This document shows positions 52,694-60,954 of a DNA stretch of 61,037 bases, one piece after another. Made by a program: the position numbers and the translations under genes. Source of the DNA: Cytophagaceae bacterium (GTDB lineage Bacteria > Bacteroidota > Bacteroidia > Cytophagales > Flexibacteraceae). Location of the stretch: contig JAIXYP010000063.1 in NCBI GenBank assembly GCA_027490155.1, positions 1-61,037 of the forward strand. The letters run 5' to 3'. Position 1 is the first letter of the stretch; each line of letters opens with the position of its first letter. The notes beneath the pieces were generated by a model. That model was not told the origin of the DNA. It ran no database searches and worked only from the letters and a program-made list of their open reading frames with translations.

Positions 52694-53869
52694 CTAGGAT
52701 TTAGGGGTTGTATCTTGACCAAAATTCTGCACTGCACTTTCTTGGGCAGTCGCTAACAATTGCGCTACAGAAGTGGGCGAATACCTAATGGCAGCAAACT
52801 GCGCTATCGTCTCGTGTTGGTATTGGGTGCTGAGCAATCCCTTTATTTTAGCTACCCAGTCTGCGACTGTGGGCTCGACTAGTTCGCCGAAACCGGGAGC
52901 AATTATATCTTTCCAAATAGGCAGATTGGTAGCTAAAACTGGCGTCCCGGTAGATAATGCCTCTGCTAGATAGGGGCCGTAAGTTTCGTAGCTACTTGCC
53001 ATAAGGATCGCGTCTGCATCGAGTAGGTGGGTGGCGATCTGTTTACGGGTTTGCCGGCCCACAAACCGAACGGGGGCATGATGATCAAAGGCCCGTCCCT
53101 CGAGATTAGATTGATGCGACCCCGAACCAATTACTGTAAGCCTGCTGGGGATGTTTTGGGCATCGAGCTCGGCAACGGCATCAATCAATAGCTCCAATCG
53201 TTTCGACTTTAGCAGTGGAGCCAAAGCAACTAAATGGAGTTGGTTGTGTTGTGTTTTGGATTTGTAGTGATAGACCGAGGTATCCACGGTAGGAGGAACT
53301 ACAACGATTTTAGGTAATTGGTATTTGACAGAGGCCTTGGCTAACTCCTGTTTCATGAAGGTCGTCGGGACAATGAGGGCTTGGGCACCCATCATTGCTT
53401 TGTAGGTCATGTGCCGTAGTGGGTGCACCTGCAGGTGGCGTTTGAGGGCCAGCCAATGGTCGCTGATTATGTAGGGTAGCTTGAGCTGCCTAGCAAGTTG
53501 GCGTGCTACTACACCACATGGGTAGCTAATATGTGCATGTATCAGGTCTGGATTGAGGCCGTCTGCTACGTGTCGGTATAGCTGTCGGAACTGTTGGAGC
53601 AGGAAGGGCGGGTTATTATAAAGCATCTTCCAGAACCGAGTCCGGATCTCGACAATGGCACCACGAACGCCATCATTGTCAGGGTCAAGGTAGCGTAGTG
53701 AGCTCTGAAAACTGGCCTTGCCTGGCCCAACAACCACCGCTGCTAAAACGTGTTTGCTTCCATCTGTCTTTGCCAACTCAGTCAAAGCCTGCACCTGCTG
53801 CCGTATGTATAGACCATAGTTTGGCTTGTCAGGCTGCGGATACCAGCAGGATAGGTGGATTACATTCAT
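52694..53869 (-). CDS. Glycosyltransferase family 4
   Basis: 391 residues, GT-B fold. The N-terminal domain begins MNVIHLSCWYPQPDKPNYGL and includes LIHAHISYPCGVVARQLA and YIISDHWLALKRHL. The C-terminal nucleotide-sugar domain has LHLVALAPLLKSKRLELLID, VRFVGRQTRKQIATHL and the EX7E motif in SYETYGPYLAEALSTG. The family transfers sugars with retention of configuration, usually for lipopolysaccharide, capsule or exopolysaccharide, at the cytoplasmic face of the inner membrane. Donor and acceptor cannot be told. It is not within a polysaccharide cluster, although hldD lies 2 kb away. Confidence 0.9.
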   Translation of the reverse strand: MNVIHLSCWYPQPDKPNYGLYIRQQVQALTELAKTDGSKHVLAAVVVGPGKASFQSSLRYLDPDNDGVRGAIVEIRTRFWKMLYNNPPFLLQQFRQLYRHVADGLNPDLIHAHISYPCGVVARQLARQLKLPYIISDHWLALKRHLQVHPLRHMTYKAMMGAQALIVPTTFMKQELAKASVKYQLPKIVVVPPTVDTSVYHYKSKTQHNQLHLVALAPLLKSKRLELLIDAVAELDAQNIPSRLTVIGSGSHQSNLEGRAFDHHAPVRFVGRQTRKQIATHLLDADAILMASSYETYGPYLAEALSTGTPVLATNLPIWKDIIAPGFGELVEPTVADWVAKIKGLLSTQYQHETIAQFAAIRYSPTSVAQLLATAQESAVQNFGQDTTPKS

Positions 53870-54019
53870 AAGGTCAGCAAGGCGAATTGATTTATTCAGA
53901 TTCGCAATACTAAGGCCTAAACGTCCAAAAACGTAAAACCTAGGCCTAGCAGGATGCTAATTTTTGCCCTCATGACAGCATATTATATTGTCCCATATCG
54001 CTTTCTGCGTATATGACGG

Positions 54020-54027
54020 TAGTTTTG
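54020..54027 (+). promoter_or_regulatory. -7 box TAGTTTTG upstream of the coiled-coil protein gene
   Basis: An exact TAnnTTTG box 63 bp before the ATG at 54091. No TTG is found at the expected -33 spacing. Confidence 0.35.
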
Positions 54028-54090
54028 CATAAATTCGGTTAGCAAGGTCAATAGTCTGATTGCTTTGCACTAAGCTTATCCCTACACACC

Positions 54091-54783
54091 ATGAAATACA
54101 TCCTGTGCACTTTCTTGTCCCTATTAGCATTGGTATCGCTCGCCCAGACGGTTACCGTTGGCCCAGACGAAGCCGAGCTAGATGGTATCCGTCGCAAGGG
54201 TCTGAGTGTGCTTGTTGAGCTAGACAAAAAGGTAGTTGATAAGGCCTGGATCAAAAAGCTAAAGGAAGCTGGCCGTGCTGATGTGAGCAAAACGGGTAGC
54301 ATCACGGTACGACCAGCTGTTTTACCCGGAATCGCAGGGGCTATGGGTGCCACGGCCTTTGGGCGAACAGATCAGGGGCCGAAAGGGACAAGGGTGTTCT
54401 TGGCGGTGGACCTCGGTACCGAAGTGGTTGATGCCGCGCATAGTGCCTGGGAAGAGCTAAGGAAGTATCTATATGACTTTGCCCAGCAGTCCTATCGGGA
54501 TGACCTGAATTCGCAGATCACAGAGGCTGACAAGGCAGTTGATGGAGCAGTGCGGCAGAATGAGTCGGCCCAAGACGAAGCACAATCCATTAAACGGCAG
54601 ATTGAGCGTAATGCCAATGAACGGAATCGCCTCGTCAGGCAGATGAAAGAAAACGAGGCGGAGCTTTACAAACTAAAGGCTGATAGTGTCCAGAACCGCA
54701 TCAATCAGTCTGCCACCTTTGACGACATCCAGCGTTTGCGCAAGATTGTCGAGGACAAAAAAGCCAAGTTGGCTACTTATTAA
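54091..54783 (+). CDS. Exported coiled-coil protein of unknown function
   Basis: 230 residues. A signal peptide (KYILCTFLSLLALVSLA, cleavage near LAQ) precedes a globular part with VGPDEAELDGIRRKGLSVLV and GPKGTRVFLAVDLGTEV. From about residue 145 to the end it is a long charged helix with heptad spacing (DKAVDGAVRQNESAQDEAQS, IERNANERNRLVRQMKENEA). It is probably a periplasmic coiled-coil protein. I do not recognise the family. It is a single-gene unit between the GT4 gene and rpmA. Confidence 0.7.
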   Translation: MKYILCTFLSLLALVSLAQTVTVGPDEAELDGIRRKGLSVLVELDKKVVDKAWIKKLKEAGRADVSKTGSITVRPAVLPGIAGAMGATAFGRTDQGPKGTRVFLAVDLGTEVVDAAHSAWEELRKYLYDFAQQSYRDDLNSQITEADKAVDGAVRQNESAQDEAQSIKRQIERNANERNRLVRQMKENEAELYKLKADSVQNRINQSATFDDIQRLRKIVEDKKAKLATY

Positions 54784-54866
54784 CCTCTAGGCTTTCAAAG
54801 CCAGTTGTGCCACAACCCACTTGGTCCAGAAGTGTATATACGATCCAGACCAGAAGGAATGCAAAA

Positions 54867-54894
54867 AGGCCACTACCCTTGCGGATAGTGGCCT
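54867..54894 (-). terminator. Terminator of the rplU-rpmA operon
   Basis: AGGCCACTA (54867-54875) pairs with TAGTGGCCT (54886-54894) around a 10-nt loop. TTTTTGC follows in the leftward direction. Confidence 0.85.
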
Positions 54895-54929
54895 ATGATG
54901 TCATTACTTGTTAGTTGGTTGGGCTGAAA

Positions 54930-55196
54930 TTAAGCAGTTGCAACCACTGGTAGGACAGATACGGTAGAACGGTTCTGAGCACCTTTCTTGAACACAACAA
55001 CACCATCCGTCAAGGCGAAAAGGGTGTGGTCACGTCCGATACCGACATTGAGACCTGGGTGATGAGCTGTACCACGTTGGCGAACAATGATGTTACCAGC
55101 GATGGCAGCCTGTCCACCAAATAGTTTTACGCCTAGGCGCTTGCTGTGCGACTCGCGTCCGTTCTTACTACTACCGACGCCTTTCTTATGTGCCAT
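54930..55196 (-). CDS. rpmA: 50S ribosomal protein L27
   Basis: 88 residues. [40 protein letters not shown] and [20 protein letters not shown] are the invariant L27 segments. The N-terminus starts directly with AHKKG, without the cleavable extension of Firmicutes L27. L27 sits beside the peptidyl-transferase centre and contacts the P-site tRNA. It lies 22 bp after rplU in the usual rplU-rpmA pair. Confidence 0.98.
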   Translation of the reverse strand: MAHKKGVGSSKNGRESHSKRLGVKLFGGQAAIAGNIIVRQRGTAHHPGLNVGIGRDHTLFALTDGVVVFKKGAQNRSTVSVLPVVATA

Positions 55197-55218
55197 GAGA
55201 GTGGGGGTTAGCGGCTAG

Positions 55219-55533
55219 TTAGGCCAGGATGTTATTGATCTGGATTTTGGTAAAGTCTTGGCGGTGACCTTGGTGCAGACGATAGCCTTTACGGCGTTTC
55301 TTCTTGAAGATCAGGACTTTATCACCACGGACGTGGCTTAATACGGTGGCAGAGACACTTGCACCACTGACTGTAGGGGCACCAATGCTGATCTGTCCGC
55401 CGTCTTCTTCGATTAGCAAAACGCTATCAAAGGACAGGGCAGCGCCTTCTGCGGCGTCCAAACGATGGACGTACACATACTGGTCTTTTGTTACTTTGAA
55501 CTGCTGGCCTGCAATTTCAACTATTGCGTACAT
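55219..55533 (-). CDS. rplU: 50S ribosomal protein L21
   Basis: 104 residues from ATG 55533. MYAIVEIAGQQFKVTKDQYV, FDSVLLIEEDGGQISIGAP, VRGDKVLIFKKKRRKGYRL and HQGHRQDFTKIQINNI are classical L21. The open frame upstream (to 55608) contains its promoter and is not coding. L21 binds 23S rRNA and contacts L20. First gene of the rplU-rpmA operon. Confidence 0.98.
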   Translation of the reverse strand: MYAIVEIAGQQFKVTKDQYVYVHRLDAAEGAALSFDSVLLIEEDGGQISIGAPTVSGASVSATVLSHVRGDKVLIFKKKRRKGYRLHQGHRQDFTKIQINNILA

Positions 55534-55562
55534 GTTCTTGAACTTTGTTAGTAAAAGGGATG

Positions 55563-55594
55563 CAAAACTAGCAGGATAAGTCCGCTTTGCCAAA
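55563..55594 (-). promoter_or_regulatory. Promoter of rplU-rpmA
   Basis: On the minus strand TTTG (55594-55591), 20 bp and TAGTTTTG (55570-55563) match the Bacteroidota -33/-7 consensus perfectly, 30 bp before the rplU ATG. Confidence 0.75.
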
Positions 55595-55744
55595 CTTTGG
55601 GCCAACATTAGTGCAAGATAATCGCCAGATTGGCTCTGAGATGTCTCAGTGAACGGCTGTGGTGGTCTCTTTGCTATGCCATTTGGGTAAAAGCGACGGA
55701 CTTAACCGGACCTAATTCTGCGTGGGCAGTTTCGGACATCTGGC

Positions 55745-55776
55745 TTGCAAACGGGGGGCATGATCCGCTACCTTTG
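55745..55776 (+). promoter_or_regulatory. Promoter of hldD
   Basis: TTG (55745-55747), 21 bp and TACCTTTG (55769-55776) match the phylum's promoter pattern with one extra spacer base. The ATG at 55858 lies about 80 bp further. Confidence 0.55.
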
Positions 55777-55857
55777 TCCTTGACAAAACAATCCCTCTGA
55801 CTTGATCAACACGACCACCGTGAGTCATCAGGCCAAGTGTGGATGGTCCCCAAACAG

Positions 55858-56823
55858 ATGATCGTAGTAACAGGAGCCGCAGGCTTTATCGGGAGTGTAT
55901 TGATCGGCAAGCTCAATGCCGAGGGATTTAACGCCATTGTGGCGGTGGATAAGTTTGGTGACGGCAATAAGGAGCTCAACCTTGTAGGCAAGCAGATTTT
56001 GCAGCGAGTGGACCGTAATGACTTTTTTGACTGGCTTGACCAGCATCAACAAGAGGTGGAGTTTGTGTTCCATATCGGAGCACGGACCGACACTGCCGAG
56101 TTTGATTGGGCTGTCTTCCAAGAGCTTAACCTAAGCTACAGCCAAGCGGTCTGGAATGCTTGCTGTCGGTATCAACTGCCATTGGTCTATGCTAGTTCGG
56201 CTGCTACGTATGGCTTAGGGGAGTTGGGTTTTGATGATGACGAGGCCACGATACCTCAGCTGAAACCCCTGAACCCATACGGAGATAGCAAAAATCTGTT
56301 TGACATCTGGGCATTAGGGCAAGACGAGAAGCCATTTTTCTGGGCTGGGCTCAAGTTCTTCAATGTCTATGGCCCGAACGAATACCACAAAGGCCGTATG
56401 TCGAGCGTCATCATGATGGCCTTCAACCAGATTAGGGCAACAGGGGGGATGAAATTGTTCCGGTCGCACAACCCAGACTATACAGATGGCGGCCAGATGC
56501 GTGACTTTGTTTATGTCAAGGACTTGGTCAATATTTGTTATTTCCTGATGCACCATCGGCGCAACTCAGGTATCTATAACCTAGGTAGCGGTACTGCCCG
56601 CACTTTTCTGGACCTTGCCAAAAATACGTTTAAGGCGATGGACCTGCCCGAAAATATCAGCTATATGGATACCCCAGCTGACATCAGGGACAAGTACCAA
56701 TACTTCACTGAGGCGAATATGGCCAAGCTAAAGGGTATTGGTTATGGCACGCCGTTTCATACCTTAGAAGAAGGGGTTGCAGACTATGTCAGTAACTACT
56801 TGGCCCAAGGTAAATACCTATAG
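55858..56823 (+). CDS. hldD: ADP-L-glycero-D-manno-heptose-6-epimerase
   Basis: 321 residues from ATG 55858; a GTG at 55837 and an ATG at 55843 are weaker starts because MIVVTGAAGFIGSVL is the usual N-terminus. The NAD(P)-binding Rossmann motif is TGAAGFIGS. FHIGARTDTAEFDW, YASSAATYGLGE, PYGDSKNLFDIW with the catalytic Tyr and Lys, FFNVYGPNEYHKGRMSSVI and MRDFVYVKDLV are typical of HldD/RfaD. The enzyme makes ADP-L-glycero-beta-D-manno-heptose for the lipopolysaccharide inner core in the cytoplasm. The other hld genes are not in the window. Confidence 0.93.
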   Translation: MIVVTGAAGFIGSVLIGKLNAEGFNAIVAVDKFGDGNKELNLVGKQILQRVDRNDFFDWLDQHQQEVEFVFHIGARTDTAEFDWAVFQELNLSYSQAVWNACCRYQLPLVYASSAATYGLGELGFDDDEATIPQLKPLNPYGDSKNLFDIWALGQDEKPFFWAGLKFFNVYGPNEYHKGRMSSVIMMAFNQIRATGGMKLFRSHNPDYTDGGQMRDFVYVKDLVNICYFLMHHRRNSGIYNLGSGTARTFLDLAKNTFKAMDLPENISYMDTPADIRDKYQYFTEANMAKLKGIGYGTPFHTLEEGVADYVSNYLAQGKYL

Positions 56824-56864
56824 ATAGCACCTAAGATCTTAACCCTTTATCTGTTTGATCAAGC

Positions 56865-56908
56865 AAAAAAGCCCACCTAATCTGCATGGATATGGGTGGT
56901 TTTTTTTT
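56865..56908. terminator. Terminator between convergent hldD and SDR genes
   Basis: AAAAAAGC, CCACC and GGTGG, TTTTTTTTT form an imperfect stem flanked by A6 and T9 runs, suited to both directions. Confidence 0.6.
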
Positions 56909-56934
56909 CTATACCTGATTTAGATCGGATATGG

Positions 56935-57774
56935 TTAGCTGACTACGTCGAAGTCTGTTGGTTTACCAACGTGCTCCCACGCTTGAAGTTCTGCCGCAAC
57001 AGAAGCTAGCTTAGTAGGGATGACGCGATAGGCTGCCTCACCTAGTGGCAATCGGAATGGAGGGTTTTCTGCTTCAGCTACAGTCTGGATGGCAGCTGCG
57101 GCCTTTGCTGGGTCACCCTTTTGCCTTCCGTCTGCTTGGGTAAGATAGCTCTTGAAGGCGCCTAGGCTTTCTTCGTAATCTGGGAGCTCCTCAGCGGCAT
57201 ACACTAAGCTTCGACCAGCCCAGTCAGTACGGAAGGGGCCCGGCTCGATGATGGTGCTGAAGATGTTGAGATGAGATGCCTCTTTCATCAGGCCTTCGCT
57301 CATTCCCTCGAGGGCGAATTTGCTCGCGCTATAGATGCTTCCGCCTGGCGAGACATTTACACCGGCAACTGAAGATACATGCAAAAATCGTCCACCGCCC
57401 TGCATCCGGAAGTGGGGTAAAAAACCTTTGGTAATGGCAACGGCCCCAAAGAAGTTGGTCTCCATTTGGTGTCTGATTTGGTCCATTGTCATGCCCTCTA
57501 GGCCACCAACTAGGCCATAGCCAGCATTATTAACAACGACATCAACACGCCCTGCCCAATCTATAGCTTGTTTGATGGCTGCATCTATTTGGTTGGTATG
57601 GGTGACGTCCAAGATGACCTCTAGCAAAAGGTCTGGATATTGTTGCAGCAAGTCAGCAAGGCTGTTTGGGCGTCGGACTGTGCCTACAACCTGATACCCT
57701 TGAGCTAAAAGATGTTTGGCTAGTGCAAGGCCTAGGCCAGCATTACAACCCGTGATAAACCATGTCTTGGTCAT
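56935..57774 (-). CDS. Short-chain dehydrogenase/reductase
   Basis: 279 residues from ATG 57774 (in-frame starts up to 57852 exist). FITGCNAGLGLALAKHLLAQ is the TGxxxGxG cofactor motif. VVVNNAGYGLVGGLEG gives NNAG, FLHVSSVAGVNVSPGG the catalytic Ser, and YSASKFALEG the YxxxK pair. The N-terminal RRPNSL after the second strand suggests NADP(H). Members of this classical SDR group act on diverse alcohols and ketones; no substrate can be inferred and no metabolic partner gene is adjacent. Confidence 0.92.
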   Translation of the reverse strand: MTKTWFITGCNAGLGLALAKHLLAQGYQVVGTVRRPNSLADLLQQYPDLLLEVILDVTHTNQIDAAIKQAIDWAGRVDVVVNNAGYGLVGGLEGMTMDQIRHQMETNFFGAVAITKGFLPHFRMQGGGRFLHVSSVAGVNVSPGGSIYSASKFALEGMSEGLMKEASHLNIFSTIIEPGPFRTDWAGRSLVYAAEELPDYEESLGAFKSYLTQADGRQKGDPAKAAAAIQTVAEAENPPFRLPLGEAAYRVIPTKLASVAAELQAWEHVGKPTDFDVVS

Positions 57775-58247
57775 GTTAATGGGGGTAAGAATTCGCATAA
57801 ATACTTCGTCATCGTTTGTGGAGATTGGGAGCAAGCTATGGCATTTGACCAAAACGCAACAAATTATATGGCATCAATTGTTGGTTGTGGCTGCCAAAAT
57901 GCAGTCGCCAATACCTTGGCATCGCTATTTCGTGTATTCCTTATGTGATTCTCGCCTCGTGCATTTTCCCTTCGGATGGAAATATGAGGAGGTTAAAAAA
58001 AACTCGTCACAAAGCTAAGTTGATTGCCCTTTATAATCGCCTTGCTTGGATTATGGAACCAAGGCCTCAATGTAAATTTCTATGGTACGGAGCTGCCAAA
58101 AATAGATGGCAAGTCTTGTTTTGTTGTCTGACAATTTGAGCGGTTGATTTGCTTTACGATCGGTAACCTGTCTTTCAACGATTTTTCTACCTTTCTAATG
58201 GGTTCGGAACTACTAGTTCGGTAGGCACTGTGACCCTTGCGTTATCT
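57775..58247. other. 473-bp intergenic region, no convincing gene
   Basis: It separates the divergent SDR and lipoprotein genes. An 84-codon plus-strand frame (57885-58139) lacks a promoter, signal or family resemblance. TACCTTTC (58188-58195) could be the -7 box of the lipoprotein gene. Nothing else is seen. Confidence 0.45.
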
Positions 58248-58928
58248 ATGAAAACCAGTGTTAACAAGGGCAGGACCTACCTGCTCGGGGTATGGCTTTG
58301 CCTAGGGGCGGGCCTGCTCATGGGGTGCGATGAGGATCCTAAAATCAGGTTTGGCCAAGCCCAACCTGAGGATGTCAAGCCTATGGACGCCTTTGGAAAG
58401 GCGTTGCAAGGTCGTTGGATGAGTATGGTCGACAGTAGTGTGTTGGTGATCAATGCTAATGCCGTCGTTCGGCAAGATCGCCCGTTTGGCAAGGTGGCCA
58501 TCAAAGAGCTCAAAGAAGGCCTCAAGATAACGATCAAGGCCCAGAAAGCCTATCAAGAGGACAGCATCGAGGTTGGCCGCGTGGTAGGTGATAGTGTTGT
58601 CCTGAAGGCGAGCACAATAGATACCTTGTTCGTGATTGGTGCAGGGCACATCCTGAAAGAGGAGAAGGGGCAATGGTTCCTGAATGACGAGCGTCAGGCG
58701 GGCTATTTGGTTCGTCGGCTCCAACTGGTCAACGGAAAGGAGCTGAGCTATGATCGGCTGACACATGACGAGGATAGACAAATCTTGAAAAGTGTTACTT
58801 CCGTTAGCGATGCTTATGAAGAAGACAGTGCACAGGTAATGGTAGCCATGCCATCTAAGCGGGAGTTCAGACGGTTTCTGCGGCAAGACGGTTTTGCGAA
58901 CCGTGAGCGGTTTGTGCGTCTAAAATAG
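58248..58928 (+). CDS. Uncharacterised lipoprotein
   Basis: 226 residues from ATG 58248. The signal TYLLGVWLCLGAGLLMGC ends in a lipobox with Cys27. The mature part starts DEDPKIRFGQAQPEDVKP and contains LQGRWMSMVDSSVLVINANA, a lipocalin-like 'weight of evidence' strand pattern (GRW...D..VL.I), ITIKAQKAYQEDSIEVGRVV and KEEKGQWFLNDE, ending in a basic helix (KREFRRFLRQDGFANRERF). No family recognised. A periplasmic or outer-membrane-anchored role is inferred. Single-gene unit with its own terminator. Confidence 0.7.
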   Translation: MKTSVNKGRTYLLGVWLCLGAGLLMGCDEDPKIRFGQAQPEDVKPMDAFGKALQGRWMSMVDSSVLVINANAVVRQDRPFGKVAIKELKEGLKITIKAQKAYQEDSIEVGRVVGDSVVLKASTIDTLFVIGAGHILKEEKGQWFLNDERQAGYLVRRLQLVNGKELSYDRLTHDEDRQILKSVTSVSDAYEEDSAQVMVAMPSKREFRRFLRQDGFANRERFVRLK

Positions 58929-58965
58929 CACGATTGCTTCTGGCGAGGTACCAGTGAATAGATCG

Positions 58966-59011
58966 AGCCCTGATGGGTGCCCTTCAGTCGGGTACTTGTC
59001 AGGGCTTGTTG
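58966..59011 (+). terminator. Terminator of the uncharacterised lipoprotein gene
   Basis: AGCCCTGA (58966-58973) pairs with TCAGGGCT (58999-59006); an inner GGGTGCCC/GGGTAC segment may extend the helix. TGTTGTTAATT follows. Confidence 0.65.
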
Positions 59012-59062
59012 TTAATTTGTGTCCTGATCAAAATTCCCATTGCCTACTGATCCACCAAAATA

Positions 59063-59569
59063 ATGACTGACCACCAATCTCAAACTTTTGTACCAAGCAG
59101 CCAACAGCTCCAGTTTATGGCTCGTGCTGCTGAGCTATCCCTTGAGAATGTCGGCAGTGGAAATGGTGGGCCATTTGGCTGCGTGATCGTGAAGGATGGC
59201 CAGATCATTGCCGAAGGTAGTAATCAAGTACTGCAGAATCAGGACCCAACTGCCCATGCCGAGGTGGTAGCTATCAGGCGTGCTTGCGAGGTGCTGGGTG
59301 GTTTCCAACTAACAGGCTGTGAGGTTTATACCAGCTGCGAACCATGCCCAATGTGTCTAGGGGCCCTCTATTGGGCAAGACCAGAGGTTATCTACTATGC
59401 CAACACCAAAGCAGATGCAGCGGCTATCGGGTTTGATGACCAGTTTATCTATGACGAACTAGACTGTAAGATGTCTGACCGTAAACTGCCAATCATTCGC
59501 CTGATGGTGCCATTAGCCACTCAGGCCTTCGAGGCTTGGACCAACAAAAAAGATCGGGTTGATTACTAA
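59063..59569 (+). CDS. guaD: Guanine deaminase / nucleoside deaminase of the CDA fold
   Basis: 168 residues. MARAAELSLENVGSGNGGPF and GCVIVKDGQIIAEGSNQVL lead to the zinc site: DPTAHAEVVAIRRAC (His and catalytic Glu) and YTSCEPCPMCLGALYWARPE (two Cys). GFDDQFIYDEL and the C-terminal AFEAWTNKKDR match Bacillus-type GuaD, in which the C-terminal residues cap the active site. It would deaminate guanine to xanthine in the cytoplasm. A tRNA adenosine deaminase (TadA) is the main alternative, but the C-terminus favours GuaD. Confidence 0.88.
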   Translation: MTDHQSQTFVPSSQQLQFMARAAELSLENVGSGNGGPFGCVIVKDGQIIAEGSNQVLQNQDPTAHAEVVAIRRACEVLGGFQLTGCEVYTSCEPCPMCLGALYWARPEVIYYANTKADAAAIGFDDQFIYDELDCKMSDRKLPIIRLMVPLATQAFEAWTNKKDRVDY

Positions 59570-59605
59570 TGATAGACTATCCGTGAGTAGGAATCTTTTA
59601 CCCCT

Positions 59606-60754
59606 CTAGAAACTAGGCACAGGGTTAATACCGGCAAAGACTGCCCCACCAATGTTATCACGTGAGGCTCCTGTGACAGAGCTGAGGGCATTTGGTACTC
59701 TTTTAAGTCGAAGATAAGCCAAGAGGGCAAAAAGCACAGCCTCTTTGTAGTTGATGGTGTCGAGGTCCGGGACGTGAAGCCAGGCTTGGCGTGCTAGGGC
59801 ACGGTTGATAGTGTCGACAAGGTAAGTATTGAGGGTGCCGCCACCTGTACAGAGGATTGGGCCTTGCAAATCGTTCCGCTCTACTACGATCCTGAGCTGA
59901 TCAGCAATGTGGTGGCAATAAGTATGCAGCAGGTTTTCGGTTGACTCGGTTTCTTCGTCTAGGAGGGGCAGAACTTGTTGTTGGACCCACTCACGCCCCA
60001 AGGATTTTGGTTTGTCGTCCTGATAGAAGGGTAGGGTATTTAAGTTATTGAGGAGGTCAGGGATGACTTTGCCAGTTTTGGCCATTGCTCCACCTTCGTC
60101 AAAGTCAGCGCCCATACGTGCGGTCAAATGGTTCAGGACTTGGTTGACGGCACAAATATCATAGGCAACGCGCTTGTGGGCCTTATTGTCATAACTGATG
60201 TTAGCAATGCCGCCCAAGTTGAGACAGGCAACATAGTCGCTATAAAGGATCAGGTCACCGATCGGGACCAAGGGTGCACCTTGCCCACCAAGGGCTACAT
60301 CAAGTGTCCGGAAGTCTGCTACGACTGTAAGGCCAGTTTGGGCTGCAATCTGGGCTCCATGACCAATCTGGGCAGTTAATCCCAGATCAGGTTGATGGAA
60401 GATGGTGTGGCCGTGGCTGCCGACGAAAGCAACCTGTGCCACAATCTCCTTAGGTTGATCCTTCAGGAAGGTTTTGATGGCTTGTCCCATCCACTTGCCA
60501 AGCTCGTGGTCTGCTTGCGCATACAAGAGGGCCGTAGTTATTGGTAGCTCAGCAAAGGCGCGTTTCCATTGGCTAGAGTATGGAACAGTCCGTCCTGAGA
60601 CCAGCTGATGCCCTAGGCGACCTCCATTGTTTGAGAACCGAACTAAGGCAATGTCTAGGCCGTCTAGGGAGGTGCCGGACATCAAGCCAATCGCATAAAC
60701 GTCTTTAGTGGGTATGATGGCAGCTTGTAGCGCCACTTGGGGGATTAAAGCCAT
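59606..60754 (-). CDS. anmK: Anhydro-N-acetylmuramic acid kinase
   Basis: 382 residues from ATG 60754. YAIGLMSGTSLDGLDIALV is the family hallmark phosphate loop. GSHGHTIFHQPD, VVADFRTLDVALGGQGAPLV, LNLGGIANISY and TGGGTLNTYLVDTINRALA complete the ASKHA-type kinase. It phosphorylates and opens 1,6-anhydro-MurNAc released by lytic transglycosylases, giving MurNAc-6-phosphate for murein recycling in the cytoplasm. The frame extends to 60805, but the later ATG fits. It converges with guaD with 36 bp between stops. Confidence 0.95.
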   Translation of the reverse strand: MALIPQVALQAAIIPTKDVYAIGLMSGTSLDGLDIALVRFSNNGGRLGHQLVSGRTVPYSSQWKRAFAELPITTALLYAQADHELGKWMGQAIKTFLKDQPKEIVAQVAFVGSHGHTIFHQPDLGLTAQIGHGAQIAAQTGLTVVADFRTLDVALGGQGAPLVPIGDLILYSDYVACLNLGGIANISYDNKAHKRVAYDICAVNQVLNHLTARMGADFDEGGAMAKTGKVIPDLLNNLNTLPFYQDDKPKSLGREWVQQQVLPLLDEETESTENLLHTYCHHIADQLRIVVERNDLQGPILCTGGGTLNTYLVDTINRALARQAWLHVPDLDTINYKEAVLFALLAYLRLKRVPNALSSVTGASRDNIGGAVFAGINPVPSF

Positions 60755-60924
60755 GGTCTCGGGGATGGGAGTGTAGCAGGTTATGCCCCTGCCTATTGTT
60801 AGCACAAGGTATGCATAAGAAAGGTGTGAAAATATTTTCCAAGCAAAAAGGCTGTTTTTGATACTTCTGTGGCTGTTTTTGAAAATTTGGCCAATATTTT
60901 CTGAATTATTTTTGCACTCTGTTG

Positions 60925-60954
60925 TTGTATATCCAAACTGATCCTACATCTTTG
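60925..60954 (+). promoter_or_regulatory. Promoter-like element at the right edge, reading out of the window
   Basis: TTG (60925-60927), exactly 19 bp and CATCTTTG (60947-60954) fit the TTG-N19-TAnnTTTG pattern with one mismatch and the following CA. No start codon or ORF follows in the remaining 83 bp, so the transcript has a leader of at least that length. Confidence 0.45.

Noticed and set aside
55858-56823. UDP-glucose 4-epimerase as the function of the hldD gene
   Set aside because: The FFNVYGPNEYHKGRMSS and MRDFVYVKDLV segments and the length match ADP-heptose epimerase better than GalE.
57885-58139. 84-codon frame between the SDR and lipoprotein genes
   Set aside because: Composition looks random (many Cys/Trp/Arg), no recognisable domain, signal peptide or promoter.
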